From: Haloplanus salinus
GTDB taxonomy: Archaea > Halobacteriota > Halobacteria > Halobacteriales > Haloferacaceae
DNA: 64,000 nucleotides
Direction of reading: 5' to 3'
Assembly: GCF_003336245.1 (NCBI RefSeq)
Contig: NZ_QPHM01000001.1
Location: forward strand, 124,001 to 188,000
In this document: positions 18,023 through 25,741 of the stretch, in pieces
Layout of the letters: each line of letters starts with the position of its first letter
Numbering within the stretch: the stretch's first letter is position 1
The notes under the pieces: generated by a model
The model's database searches: none
What the model saw: the letters and a program-made list of their open reading frames with translations, nothing else
What the model was told of the DNA's origin: nothing
Made by a program: the position numbers and the translations under genes

Positions 18023-19327
18023 ATGAAACTGGACGAGTTTGGAACGAATCAGTCAGTATCCAATCAATCCGACTCCGGGCGCTCGACTCGGCGAACGTTT
18101 TTGAAATCCGCGGGAGCGGCCGGCGCCATCGCACTCACGGCCGGCTGCTCGGGAATCACTGGAAGCAGTGGTTCGGAGATGCTGAAGATGGGCGTTCTGG
18201 AGGATCAGTCGGGGAACCTAGCCCTCAACGGGATCCAGAAGTACCACGCACAGAAACTGGCCGTCGAGGAGATCAACGCCGACGGTGGCATCGACGGACA
18301 GGAAATCGAGATGATCGCCCCCGACACCCAGTCGGACAATCAGCGGTACCAGGAACTCGCACGGCGTCTCATCAACGAGGACGACGTCGACATCCTCTTC
18401 GGGGCACAGACGAGTGCGTCCCGCGAGGCGATCCGACCGATCATCGACGAGAACCAGCAGTTCTACATCTACACCAACCAGTACGAGGGCGGCGTCTGCG
18501 ACACCTACACGTGGTGTACGGGGGCGGTCCCCGAACAGCAGATTTCGCCGGTGCTGGAATCCCTCGTCGACGAGTACGGCGAGAACATCTACACCATCGC
18601 GGCGGATTACAATTTCGGACAGATCACGGCGTCGTGGTACCGGCAGATCGCCGACGAACTGGGCGCGAACATCATGAACGAGGAGTTCATTCCGCTCGAC
18701 GTCTCCCAGTTCGGATCGACGATCAACCGGATTCAGGAAGCCGACCCCGACCTGTTGGTGACGCTGTTGGTCGGCAACAACCACGCCTCGTTCTACAACC
18801 AGAAGAACGCCGCCGGCCTCGACGTGCCGATGAACACCACCGTCAACATGGCACAGGGCTACGAGCACCTCCGGTTCGATCCGCCGGCCCTGACGGACAT
18901 GTTCGTCGGCGTCAACTACATGCAGGAGATTCCCACCGAGCAAAACCGGGACTTCGTCGACCGGTTCTACGAGCGGTGGCCCGACGCCAACTACGTCGGC
19001 CAGATGGCCCAGAACTCCTACTTCTCGACGTACCTGTACAAGAACCTCGTCGAGAAGGTCGGCACGACGGATCAGGACGAACTCATGGCCGAACTCGACC
19101 GGGAACCGCTGACGGTCGAAGCGCCCGAAGGAACGGTGACGACGGATCCGGAGACGCACCACGTCACCCACCAGATCCGGCGCGCTCGGGCCGACGAGAA
19201 CCACGAGATCAGCTTCTCGGAGCCGACGGAGGTCGACCCGTACTGGCTCAGCGAGGGGCCGGGATGTGATCTGACCGAAACCATCGGCGCGAGCGAGGAC
19301 GAACCGATGACGCAGTACACGCCATAG
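18023..19327 (+). CDS. ABC importer substrate-binding lipoprotein (urea/amide/branched-chain type)
   Basis: The 434-residue protein has a Tat signal (TRRTFLK, Arg 23-24) and a lipobox (LTAGC, Cys 42), so it should be exported folded and lipid-anchored. The mature part is a periplasmic-binding-fold type I protein of the AmiC/UrtA/LivK group, starting KMGVLEDQSGNLALNGIQ. It delivers substrate to the permeases encoded just downstream. The adjacent acetamidase points to amides or urea; amino acids remain possible. Confidence 0.88.
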   Translation: MKLDEFGTNQSVSNQSDSGRSTRRTFLKSAGAAGAIALTAGCSGITGSSGSEMLKMGVLEDQSGNLALNGIQKYHAQKLAVEEINADGGIDGQEIEMIAPDTQSDNQRYQELARRLINEDDVDILFGAQTSASREAIRPIIDENQQFYIYTNQYEGGVCDTYTWCTGAVPEQQISPVLESLVDEYGENIYTIAADYNFGQITASWYRQIADELGANIMNEEFIPLDVSQFGSTINRIQEADPDLLVTLLVGNNHASFYNQKNAAGLDVPMNTTVNMAQGYEHLRFDPPALTDMFVGVNYMQEIPTEQNRDFVDRFYERWPDANYVGQMAQNSYFSTYLYKNLVEKVGTTDQDELMAELDREPLTVEAPEGTVTTDPETHHVTHQIRRARADENHEISFSEPTEVDPYWLSEGPGCDLTETIGASEDEPMTQYTP

Positions 19328-19343
19328 GATTTCGAGAGGGATC

Positions 19344-20225
19344 ATGGCTTCCGTACTTCCACAGGCGCTCAACCTAATTTTTCAGTTCCTCGATAGCTTC
19401 GCGTTTCTCGTGTTGTCGGCCATCGGGCTGGCGATCATCTTCGGGATGATGGGCGTCATCAACCTCGCACACGGGGAGTTCATCACCGTCGGTGCGTACG
19501 GCACCGCGCTCAGCTTCAACGCCGGTATCCCGCTCCCGCTGTCGATGCTGTTCGGCGTCGTGTTGACCACGGCCTTCGGAGTCATCGTCGAACTCACCGT
19601 CGTTCGTCGGCTCTACGGTCGTCTGCTCGACTCGATGGTCGCCACCTGGGGGATCAGCCTCATCATGATACAGGGGCTGCGCGTCGTCTTCGGGTCGTCG
19701 CTGGACAGCATCGGCACTCCCTTGGGTACGATCCAGTACGGTGGCTTCTCGTACTCGACGTACCGCGTTTCGCTCGCCGCAGCGAGCGTGGCGCTGCTCG
19801 GCGTGCTGTACTGGCTGTTCACCAGCACCCAGTTCGGCACGCGCGCTCGGGCGACCATCCAAGACGAGGAGATGAGCCGTGCGCTCGGCGTCGACACGAA
19901 CCGGATGTACCTGTTCACCTTCGGTATCGGCTCCGCACTCGCCGGGCTGACCGGCGCGCTGTACGCCCCGACGATAACGCTCGTCCCCGGTCTGGGGTCG
20001 TCGTTCCTCGTCGAGGCGTTCGTCGCCGTCGTCGTCGGCGGCGCGTCGGTGCTCGTCGGCACCGTCGGTGCCGGCGCCCTGCTCGGCGGCGTCAACGCCC
20101 TGTTCTCGAACCTCTTCGGCACGTTCTTCGGCCAGATTGCGATGCTGTTGACGACCATCCTCGTCATTCGAATCCTTCCGCAGGGTATCACTGGCCTCGT
20201 CGACCGCATCGGGGGGGAGGCCTGA
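19344..20225 (+). CDS. ABC importer permease, LivH/UrtB type
   Basis: The 293-residue integral membrane protein has about eight hydrophobic segments and the family pattern GMMGVINLAHGEFITVGAYG near the N-terminus. ALGVDTNRMYLFTFGIGSAL and GALYAPTITLVPGLGSSFLV follow in the second half. It forms one half of the channel with the next gene product. It starts 17 bases after the binding-protein gene, in the same operon. Confidence 0.9.
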   Translation: MASVLPQALNLIFQFLDSFAFLVLSAIGLAIIFGMMGVINLAHGEFITVGAYGTALSFNAGIPLPLSMLFGVVLTTAFGVIVELTVVRRLYGRLLDSMVATWGISLIMIQGLRVVFGSSLDSIGTPLGTIQYGGFSYSTYRVSLAAASVALLGVLYWLFTSTQFGTRARATIQDEEMSRALGVDTNRMYLFTFGIGSALAGLTGALYAPTITLVPGLGSSFLVEAFVAVVVGGASVLVGTVGAGALLGGVNALFSNLFGTFFGQIAMLLTTILVIRILPQGITGLVDRIGGEA

Positions 20226-20226
20226 G

Positions 20227-21330
20227 ATGGCCGGCGAAACCACGACCGGGGTCGATCGGTCGACCGCGGACGGCCGGCTCGCGGGGCTCCGTGACGCGCT
20301 CGAAGGCCCCAACACGCTCGGCAACAGCCGCGCGTTCTGGATCGGATTCGTCGCGGTCGTCGCCGTGCTGTTGGCGTACCCGATGATGCGGTCGACGTAC
20401 TACGTCTCCAACACGGCCTTCCTGCTGACGTCGGCGTTTCTCGGATTGAGCCTCTGTCTCATCTGGGGGTACGCCGGCATCTTCAGCTTCGGTCAGGTCG
20501 CGTTCTACGGCATCGCCGGCTACGCCTTCGGCGTCGTCGGTATCAACGTGGCCGGACCGCTCGGGACGATGCTCGGTCTGGTCATCAGCGTCGCGCTCGC
20601 TGCCGCGTTCGCCTTCGTTCTGGGCTATTTCATGTTCTACGGCGGCATCGACGACGTGTACGTCGCCATCATCACGCTGGCCGTCGCGCTCGTGTTGAAC
20701 ACCTTCTTCGGACAGACCTCCGGCGACGAGTGGTCCATCGGGGACGCGCCACTCGGCGGGTTCAACGGGATGACCGACATTCCGAACCTGGCCATCGGGG
20801 TCGGCGACGCGGCCGTCGTCGTCGAGGACGTGGCGTTCTACTACTTCATCGTACTGACGCTGTTGGTCACGTATCTCGGTCTGCGCGTCCTCGTCAACAG
20901 CGACATCGGTTACGTGCTGGTCGCCATCCGCGAGAACCAGGCGCGGACGGAGCTACTGGGGTACGACACCAAGCGCGTCAAACTCGGCGTGTTCACCCTC
21001 GGGGGTGCCCTCGCCGGCTTCGGCGGCGTGGTGTACGCCTCCTGGGGGAACTACATCGATCCCACGGTATTCGGGCTAGCCTTCGCCCCCCTGCCGATCA
21101 TCTGGGTGGCGACCGGTGGCCGCAAGTGGCTCAGCGGCGCCATCATCGGGACGTTCGTGATCACGTACGTCTCCCAACAGCTGTCCGTGATCGGGGGGCA
21201 GTTCTCGATGATCATCCTCGGGTCGATCCTGCTGATCGTCATCCTCGTGCTCCCGGAGGGGTTCGTCCCGCAGATCCACGCCCGGCTCCCCTGGCTACTG
21301 GACCGGCTTCCCGGGGGTGAGTCGCGGTGA
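20227..21330 (+). CDS. ABC importer permease, LivM/UrtC type
   Basis: The 367-residue protein has a hydrophilic N-terminus of about 35 residues and about ten membrane segments. It carries the LivM-type motif CLIWGYAGIFSFGQVAFYGI and, later, RENQARTELLGYDTKRVKLG, the coupling loop that contacts the ATPases. It pairs with the preceding permease. The gap to that gene is one base and its 3' end overlaps the next gene by 4 bases. Confidence 0.9.
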   Translation: MAGETTTGVDRSTADGRLAGLRDALEGPNTLGNSRAFWIGFVAVVAVLLAYPMMRSTYYVSNTAFLLTSAFLGLSLCLIWGYAGIFSFGQVAFYGIAGYAFGVVGINVAGPLGTMLGLVISVALAAAFAFVLGYFMFYGGIDDVYVAIITLAVALVLNTFFGQTSGDEWSIGDAPLGGFNGMTDIPNLAIGVGDAAVVVEDVAFYYFIVLTLLVTYLGLRVLVNSDIGYVLVAIRENQARTELLGYDTKRVKLGVFTLGGALAGFGGVVYASWGNYIDPTVFGLAFAPLPIIWVATGGRKWLSGAIIGTFVITYVSQQLSVIGGQFSMIILGSILLIVILVLPEGFVPQIHARLPWLLDRLPGGESR

Positions 21331-22082
21331 CCGCGAGCGAAGCCGCTGCCGACGCCGAACCGGACGGCGAGGCGGTCCTCCGGACCGACGGGCTGACCAA
21401 GCGCTTCGGCGGCCTCGTCGCCGTCGACGAGGTCGATCTTCGCATCGACCAAGGCGACATCCGGTGTCTCATCGGCCCGAACGGGGCCGGCAAGAGTACG
21501 CTCCTGAAACTGCTGATGGGTCGTCTCGATCCCTCGGAAGGCACGGTGTTTTACCGGGGCGAGGATGTCACCGACCTCTCACAGCACGACCGGGTCCGGC
21601 AGGGTATGAGCATGAAGTTTCAGGTGCCGGCGGTGTACGGCGACCTCAGCGTCCGACAGAATCTCCACATCTCGCTCCAGCAGCGGATCGAGAACGACAT
21701 CGACGCGAGGATAGACGAACGGCTGGAGTCGTTCGGCCTGTTCGAGGAGGCCGACACCCGTGCGGACGACCTCGCCCACGGCCAACAACAGTGGCTCGAA
21801 ATCGCGATGGCGTCGGCGCTCGATCCGGACCTCCTCCTCCTCGACGAGCCCGCGGCCGGGATGTCGACCCGGGAGACCGAACGGACCGCAGAGCTCGTCC
21901 ACCAGCTAAACGATCAGGGTATAACGCTTCTGGTCATCGAACACGACATCGACTTCGTGCGTTCGATCGCCCAGTCGGTGACGGTCCTGCACCAAGGCGA
22001 GGTGTTCGCCGAAGGAACCATCGAAGAGATCGAAGAGAACCCAGATGTCCGACGGATCTACCTCGGGGAGGGGTACGAGTGA
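21327..22082 (+). CDS. ABC importer ATPase, LivG/UrtD type
   Basis: The 251-residue ATPase uses a GTG start inside the GTGA overlap with the permease gene. It has Walker A GPNGAGKST, a signature region LAHGQQQWLEIAMA (a degenerate LSGGQ as is usual in this subgroup), Walker B LLLDEPAAGM and the switch His in VIEHDIDF. It powers uptake together with the next ATPase. Confidence 0.92.
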   Translation: MTASEAAADAEPDGEAVLRTDGLTKRFGGLVAVDEVDLRIDQGDIRCLIGPNGAGKSTLLKLLMGRLDPSEGTVFYRGEDVTDLSQHDRVRQGMSMKFQVPAVYGDLSVRQNLHISLQQRIENDIDARIDERLESFGLFEEADTRADDLAHGQQQWLEIAMASALDPDLLLLDEPAAGMSTRETERTAELVHQLNDQGITLLVIEHDIDFVRSIAQSVTVLHQGEVFAEGTIEEIEENPDVRRIYLGEGYE

Positions 22083-22786
22083 ACCACACCGTACTCGAAC
22101 TCGACGGTGTCGACGTCTCCTACGGCAACACGCCAATTCTTCGGGGGATCGACCTCTCGGTCGAGGCGGGTGAGACGGTCGGCATCATGGGCCGCAACGG
22201 CGTCGGCAAGACCACGCTGATGAAGACGATCATCGGCCTCCTCTCCCCGACCGACGGGACGATCACCTACCAGGGTGAGGAGGTGACCGGGCAGCCGGCC
22301 GACCAGCGAGCCAAGCTCGGCATGGGGTACATTCCCCAGGGTCGAGACGTGTTCCCCGATCTCACCGTCGAACAGAACGTTCGAATGGGAACGTCGATAA
22401 ACGAAGAGAAGACCGACATGATCCCGAAGGTGTACGAGTATTTCCCCCGTCTCGACGAGCGTCGCGGGCAGAAGGCGGGGACGATGAGCGGCGGGGAACA
22501 GCAGATGCTCGCCATCGGCCGGGCACTCGCCGGCAACCCAGATCTGCTCTTGCTTGACGAACCGTCGGAGGGCATCCAGCCCTCCATCGTCCAACAGATC
22601 ACCGACGACATCGAGCGGATGAGCGAGGAGCTCGGCGTGACGGTGCTTTTCGTCGAGCAGAACCTGCAGGTGATCCGGGCGCTCGCCGAACGGTGTTACG
22701 TCGTCGACAACGGCCGCATCACGACGGAACTCGGCCCGGCCGACCTCCGAGATCAAGACGCCGTCGCGGAGTACCTCGCGGTCTGA
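22079..22786 (+). CDS. ABC importer ATPase, LivF/UrtE type
   Basis: The 235-residue ATPase begins at GTG 22079 in a 4-base overlap with the preceding ATPase gene. It carries Walker A GRNGVGKTT, signature MSGGEQQMLAIGRAL, Walker B LLLDEPSEGIQ and FVEQNLQ. The SEGIQPSIV wording is typical of the UrtE branch, favouring urea or short amides as the transported substrate. It is the last gene of the importer operon. Confidence 0.92.
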   Translation: MNHTVLELDGVDVSYGNTPILRGIDLSVEAGETVGIMGRNGVGKTTLMKTIIGLLSPTDGTITYQGEEVTGQPADQRAKLGMGYIPQGRDVFPDLTVEQNVRMGTSINEEKTDMIPKVYEYFPRLDERRGQKAGTMSGGEQQMLAIGRALAGNPDLLLLDEPSEGIQPSIVQQITDDIERMSEELGVTVLFVEQNLQVIRALAERCYVVDNGRITTELGPADLRDQDAVAEYLAV

Positions 22787-22897
22787 AACGCGGACTCGCC
22801 GTTCCGTGTCGACCCCGGGGGACTGTGACGAACCGCTGACACCGGATCGGCTCGTTCAGCCATCTTTTTGTCGTCGCGCGGGCGAATGCGGGACGCA

Positions 22898-23266
22898 ATG
22901 AACCTGATTCACGTCTGTCTGAACGTCGCCGACGCCGACGAGTCCATCGCGTTCTACGAGCAGTTCGGCTTCGAGGAGTCCTGGTCGTTCGAGACGCCCG
23001 ACGGCGAGACGGAGAACCGCTACGTCGCGGACCCCGACGGCGTCGAGATTCAGCTCTCGGAGACCGACGGCGAGACGGAGTTCGACCAGGGCACCGCGTG
23101 GGACCACCTCGCCCTCGGCGTCGACGACGTGGACGCCACCTTCGAGGGGGTCGACCACTACGGCGTCGTCGAGGAGCCGGGCGACCAGCCCGCGGCCGGC
23201 GCCCGCACCGCGTTCGTGAAAGACCCCGACGGCCACGTCGTCGAACTCGTCGAACCGCTCGAATAG
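22898..23266 (+). CDS. VOC superfamily (glyoxalase/bleomycin-resistance fold) protein
   Basis: The 122-residue protein has two beta-alpha-beta-beta-beta modules typical of the vicinal oxygen chelate fold: MNLIHVCLNVADADESIAFY and then DHLALGVDDVDATFEGVDHY. Candidate metal ligands are His 5, Glu or Gln in the VEIQL strand, His in WDHLAL and Glu in HVVELVE, the glyoxalase I arrangement. The substrate cannot be told from sequence. A TCTTTTT stretch about 30 bases upstream of ATG 22898 may be its TATA element. Confidence 0.85.
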   Translation: MNLIHVCLNVADADESIAFYEQFGFEESWSFETPDGETENRYVADPDGVEIQLSETDGETEFDQGTAWDHLALGVDDVDATFEGVDHYGVVEEPGDQPAAGARTAFVKDPDGHVVELVEPLE

Positions 23267-23331
23267 CGGGTCGTGCGTCCGTCGCTCACACCCGGCGAAG
23301 CGTCTTTTCCCTCCCGGTGCCTCCCTTCGGT

Positions 23332-24045
23332 ATGACCGACGATCCGACCGGCCGGACGACGCGCCGTGCCCTCCTCGCCGGCGGTGTCTCGATGCTCGGT
23401 GCGGGATGTCTGGGGAGTGGCGGTGGCGGGAACGGGAACGGGAACGACGGCGGGGACGGAGGGAGCGGCGACACCCCCACCCTCGCCGATCACCCCGTCG
23501 CCGGGAACCTCGACACCCAGCCGCGCCTCGGCCCCGACCCCGCCACGGCGGCGGGCACCATCGTCGCCTTCGAGGACCCCTCCTGTCCCCGGTGTGCGGC
23601 TTTCGAGAAGCAGACGGTCCCGAAGATCAGGTCGGAACTCGTCGACCCCGGCGACGCATCCTACGTCGTCCGCACGGCGCCGCTCGTCTACCCGTGGGGC
23701 GAGCCGGCGATCCACGCGCTCGAAGCCACGTACGCCCGCGACGCCGACGCGTTCTGGGCGCTGCTCGCTCACTACTTCGACGAACAGGACGCCTTCGACA
23801 CCGGGAACGTGCTGGACCGAACCGAGTCCTTCTTGAGCGGAGAGACGGCCGTGGACGGCGCCGCCGTCGTCGCCGACGCCGAGAGCGGAGCGTCCGACGA
23901 CGCCGTTGGGGTGGACGTCGACGCCGCCGAGGCGGCGGACGTGAGCGGTACCCCAACCGTCTTCCTGTTCCGCGACGGCGAGTACCGAACGCGCGTGACG
24001 GGATCGGTGAGCTTCGACCTCGTCGAGCAGTCGCTCGGACTGTGA
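23332..24045 (+). CDS. Tat-exported thioredoxin-fold lipoprotein with CPRC (DsbA-like)
   Basis: The 237-residue protein has a twin-arginine signal (TTRRALLAGG), a lipobox cysteine (LGAGC, Cys 26) and a Gly/Asn/Asp-rich linker. The thioredoxin-like domain carries the redox motif CPRC (Cys 85 and 88) in FEDPSCPRCAAFEKQ, with the cis-Pro region VSGTPTVFLF. It probably catalyses thiol-disulfide exchange on the outer face of the membrane. Its stop codon overlaps the start of a membrane-protein gene by 4 bases, which suggests that protein is its redox partner. Confidence 0.88.
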   Translation: MTDDPTGRTTRRALLAGGVSMLGAGCLGSGGGGNGNGNDGGDGGSGDTPTLADHPVAGNLDTQPRLGPDPATAAGTIVAFEDPSCPRCAAFEKQTVPKIRSELVDPGDASYVVRTAPLVYPWGEPAIHALEATYARDADAFWALLAHYFDEQDAFDTGNVLDRTESFLSGETAVDGAAVVADAESGASDDAVGVDVDAAEAADVSGTPTVFLFRDGEYRTRVTGSVSFDLVEQSLGL

Positions 24046-24617
24046 TCTCGCTCCCCACCCGCGCCGCCGACTGGCGGCTGATGGGCCGCACGACGCGACT
24101 CGTTCTTGCCGGGCCGGCTTACGCCCTCGTCGCCGTCGTCGCCGGCGCCGTCGCCCTCACGGGCTTTGTCCTCTCGCAGAACCTGCCGTTCGCCGCCGCC
24201 GCCCTCGCCGGCCGCGTGCCGGCCGCGGCCCTCCTCGAACTCTACCCGTTCGTCGGCCTCTCGTACGGCCCGGTGACGGGGGCCGTGTTGCTCCTCGTCT
24301 CCCTCCTCGTCGGCGTCGACATCGCGCTCGTGACCTACCACGTCCGCGAACACCGCCTCTCGGCGGAGGGCGGCGGGGGGAGCCTCCTCGGCGTCCTCTT
24401 GGGGACGCTCGGCGCAGGCTGTGCGGCCTGCGGGTCGGCTATCCTCGCCGGCGTCCTCTCCCTGTTCGGCGCGGCGGGGCTGGTGACGCTCCTGCCGCTC
24501 GACGGCTTGGAGTTCGCGTTGCTGGCGCTGGTCGCGCTCGTCCTCTCCATCCACTGGCTGGCCGACGGGATGCGCGGGGGCGAGATCCGTGGCTGTCCGG
24601 TCGATCTGCAAAAATAG
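24042..24617 (+). CDS. Membrane protein with intramembrane CAAC motif, likely partner of the DsbA-like protein
   Basis: The 191-residue protein starts at GTG 24042 within a GTGA overlap. It has about five hydrophobic segments and a Cys pair in GTLGAGCAACGSAILAG (Cys 127 and 130) at the start of a membrane helix. The motif and pairing with the CPRC lipoprotein suggest a membrane thiol redox role, as DsbB, VKOR or CcdA proteins perform in other systems, but it does not match their signatures. I do not recognise an established family. Confidence 0.7.
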   Translation: MISLPTRAADWRLMGRTTRLVLAGPAYALVAVVAGAVALTGFVLSQNLPFAAAALAGRVPAAALLELYPFVGLSYGPVTGAVLLLVSLLVGVDIALVTYHVREHRLSAEGGGGSLLGVLLGTLGAGCAACGSAILAGVLSLFGAAGLVTLLPLDGLEFALLALVALVLSIHWLADGMRGGEIRGCPVDLQK

Positions 24618-24635
24618 GGAGAGCGAAGAGCCGAG

Positions 24636-25550
24636 TTACAGGATGCCGGCCGCGCGGGCCTTGGCGACGATGTCCTGGGCCATCTTGTTGGTGGCCTCGT
24701 CGACCATCTGGCCGTCGACGGAGACGGCGCCCTTGCCTTCCTCCATCGCCTCGGCGTAGGCGTCGACGATGCGCTCGGCGCGTTCGGCGACGTCGGGGTC
24801 CGGCGCGAACACTTCGTTGCCGATTTCGATCTGACTCGGGTGGATGGCCCACTTGCCGTCACAGCCGAGCATGTTGGCGTTCTCCGCGGACGTGCGGAAG
24901 CCGTCGGGATCGTCGATGTCGGCGTACGGGCCGTCCATGCAGGGCAGACCGGCGCTTTTCGCGGCGGAGTTACACTCCGAGAGCGCGTGGTGCCAGTAGT
25001 GGCCGGGGTATTCGGGGAACTGCCCGATGTCGAGGCCGGGCGTCCCCATCGCGGCGGAGTAGTCGCCGGGACCGAAGATGATCGAGGAGAGCCGGTCCGA
25101 GGCGTGAGCGATCTCGTAGACGTTGTGGATGCCGTCGCCGTCTTCGATCTGGGGTTCGAGGCCGATCCGCCCGACCTCCAGCCCGTTGTTCTCCTCGACC
25201 TGTTCGAGCAGGTTCTCGACGGTGTGGATGTCGCTCGGGCCGGCGACCTTCGGGACGATGATGTCGTCGATCTGTTCGCCGACGGCGCCGACGACTTCGA
25301 TGATGTCGTCGTACCACCACTGGGTGTCGATCCCGTTCATCCGGTACGACAGGATCTTGTCCGACCAGTCGTGTTCGTCGACGGCCTCGATGAGCGGCTG
25401 GCGGGCCTCCACCTTCGCGTTGGGCGCCACGGAGTCCTCCAGATCCAGGAAGACTTCGTCCGCATCGCTCCGCGAAGCACTCTCCATGAAGTCGGGGTCG
25501 CTGGCCGGCGTCGCGAGCTGTGTTCGCCGGAGTTCGACGTTTTCGGACAT
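24636..25550 (-). CDS. HpcH/HpaI-CitE family lyase, probably L-malyl-CoA/beta-methylmalyl-CoA lyase
   Basis: The 304-residue protein is a CitE-type lyase: the DEVFLDLEDSVAPNAKVEAR segment has the metal ligand and CoA-proximal residues. SYRMNGIDTQWW, DIIVPKVAGPSDIH, LEPQIEDGDGIHNVYEIA and SIIFGPGDYSAAMGTPG follow in the usual order. In haloarchaea this family includes the lyase that cleaves beta-methylmalyl-CoA in the methylaspartate cycle, so that is the most likely role. It is transcribed divergently from gatE with AT-rich stretches between them. Confidence 0.85.
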   Translation of the reverse strand: MSENVELRRTQLATPASDPDFMESASRSDADEVFLDLEDSVAPNAKVEARQPLIEAVDEHDWSDKILSYRMNGIDTQWWYDDIIEVVGAVGEQIDDIIVPKVAGPSDIHTVENLLEQVEENNGLEVGRIGLEPQIEDGDGIHNVYEIAHASDRLSSIIFGPGDYSAAMGTPGLDIGQFPEYPGHYWHHALSECNSAAKSAGLPCMDGPYADIDDPDGFRTSAENANMLGCDGKWAIHPSQIEIGNEVFAPDPDVAERAERIVDAYAEAMEEGKGAVSVDGQMVDEATNKMAQDIVAKARAAGIL

Positions 25551-25741
25551 AATTTCTACCACTAATAAAAGCTGCTCGCTAATGCATAAAGATTCCTTAG
25601 TATCCGTATTTTCGGGGGCTGACGTACGCAATTTCGTTCGTTGTCGACAACAGTCGAATCGAAGGCGGCGTGATCGGTGGCGACGCCCGATCCCGACCGC
25701 AGACTGAACGCTTTTAGGCTCGCCGGGTAGAGATACGTCCA

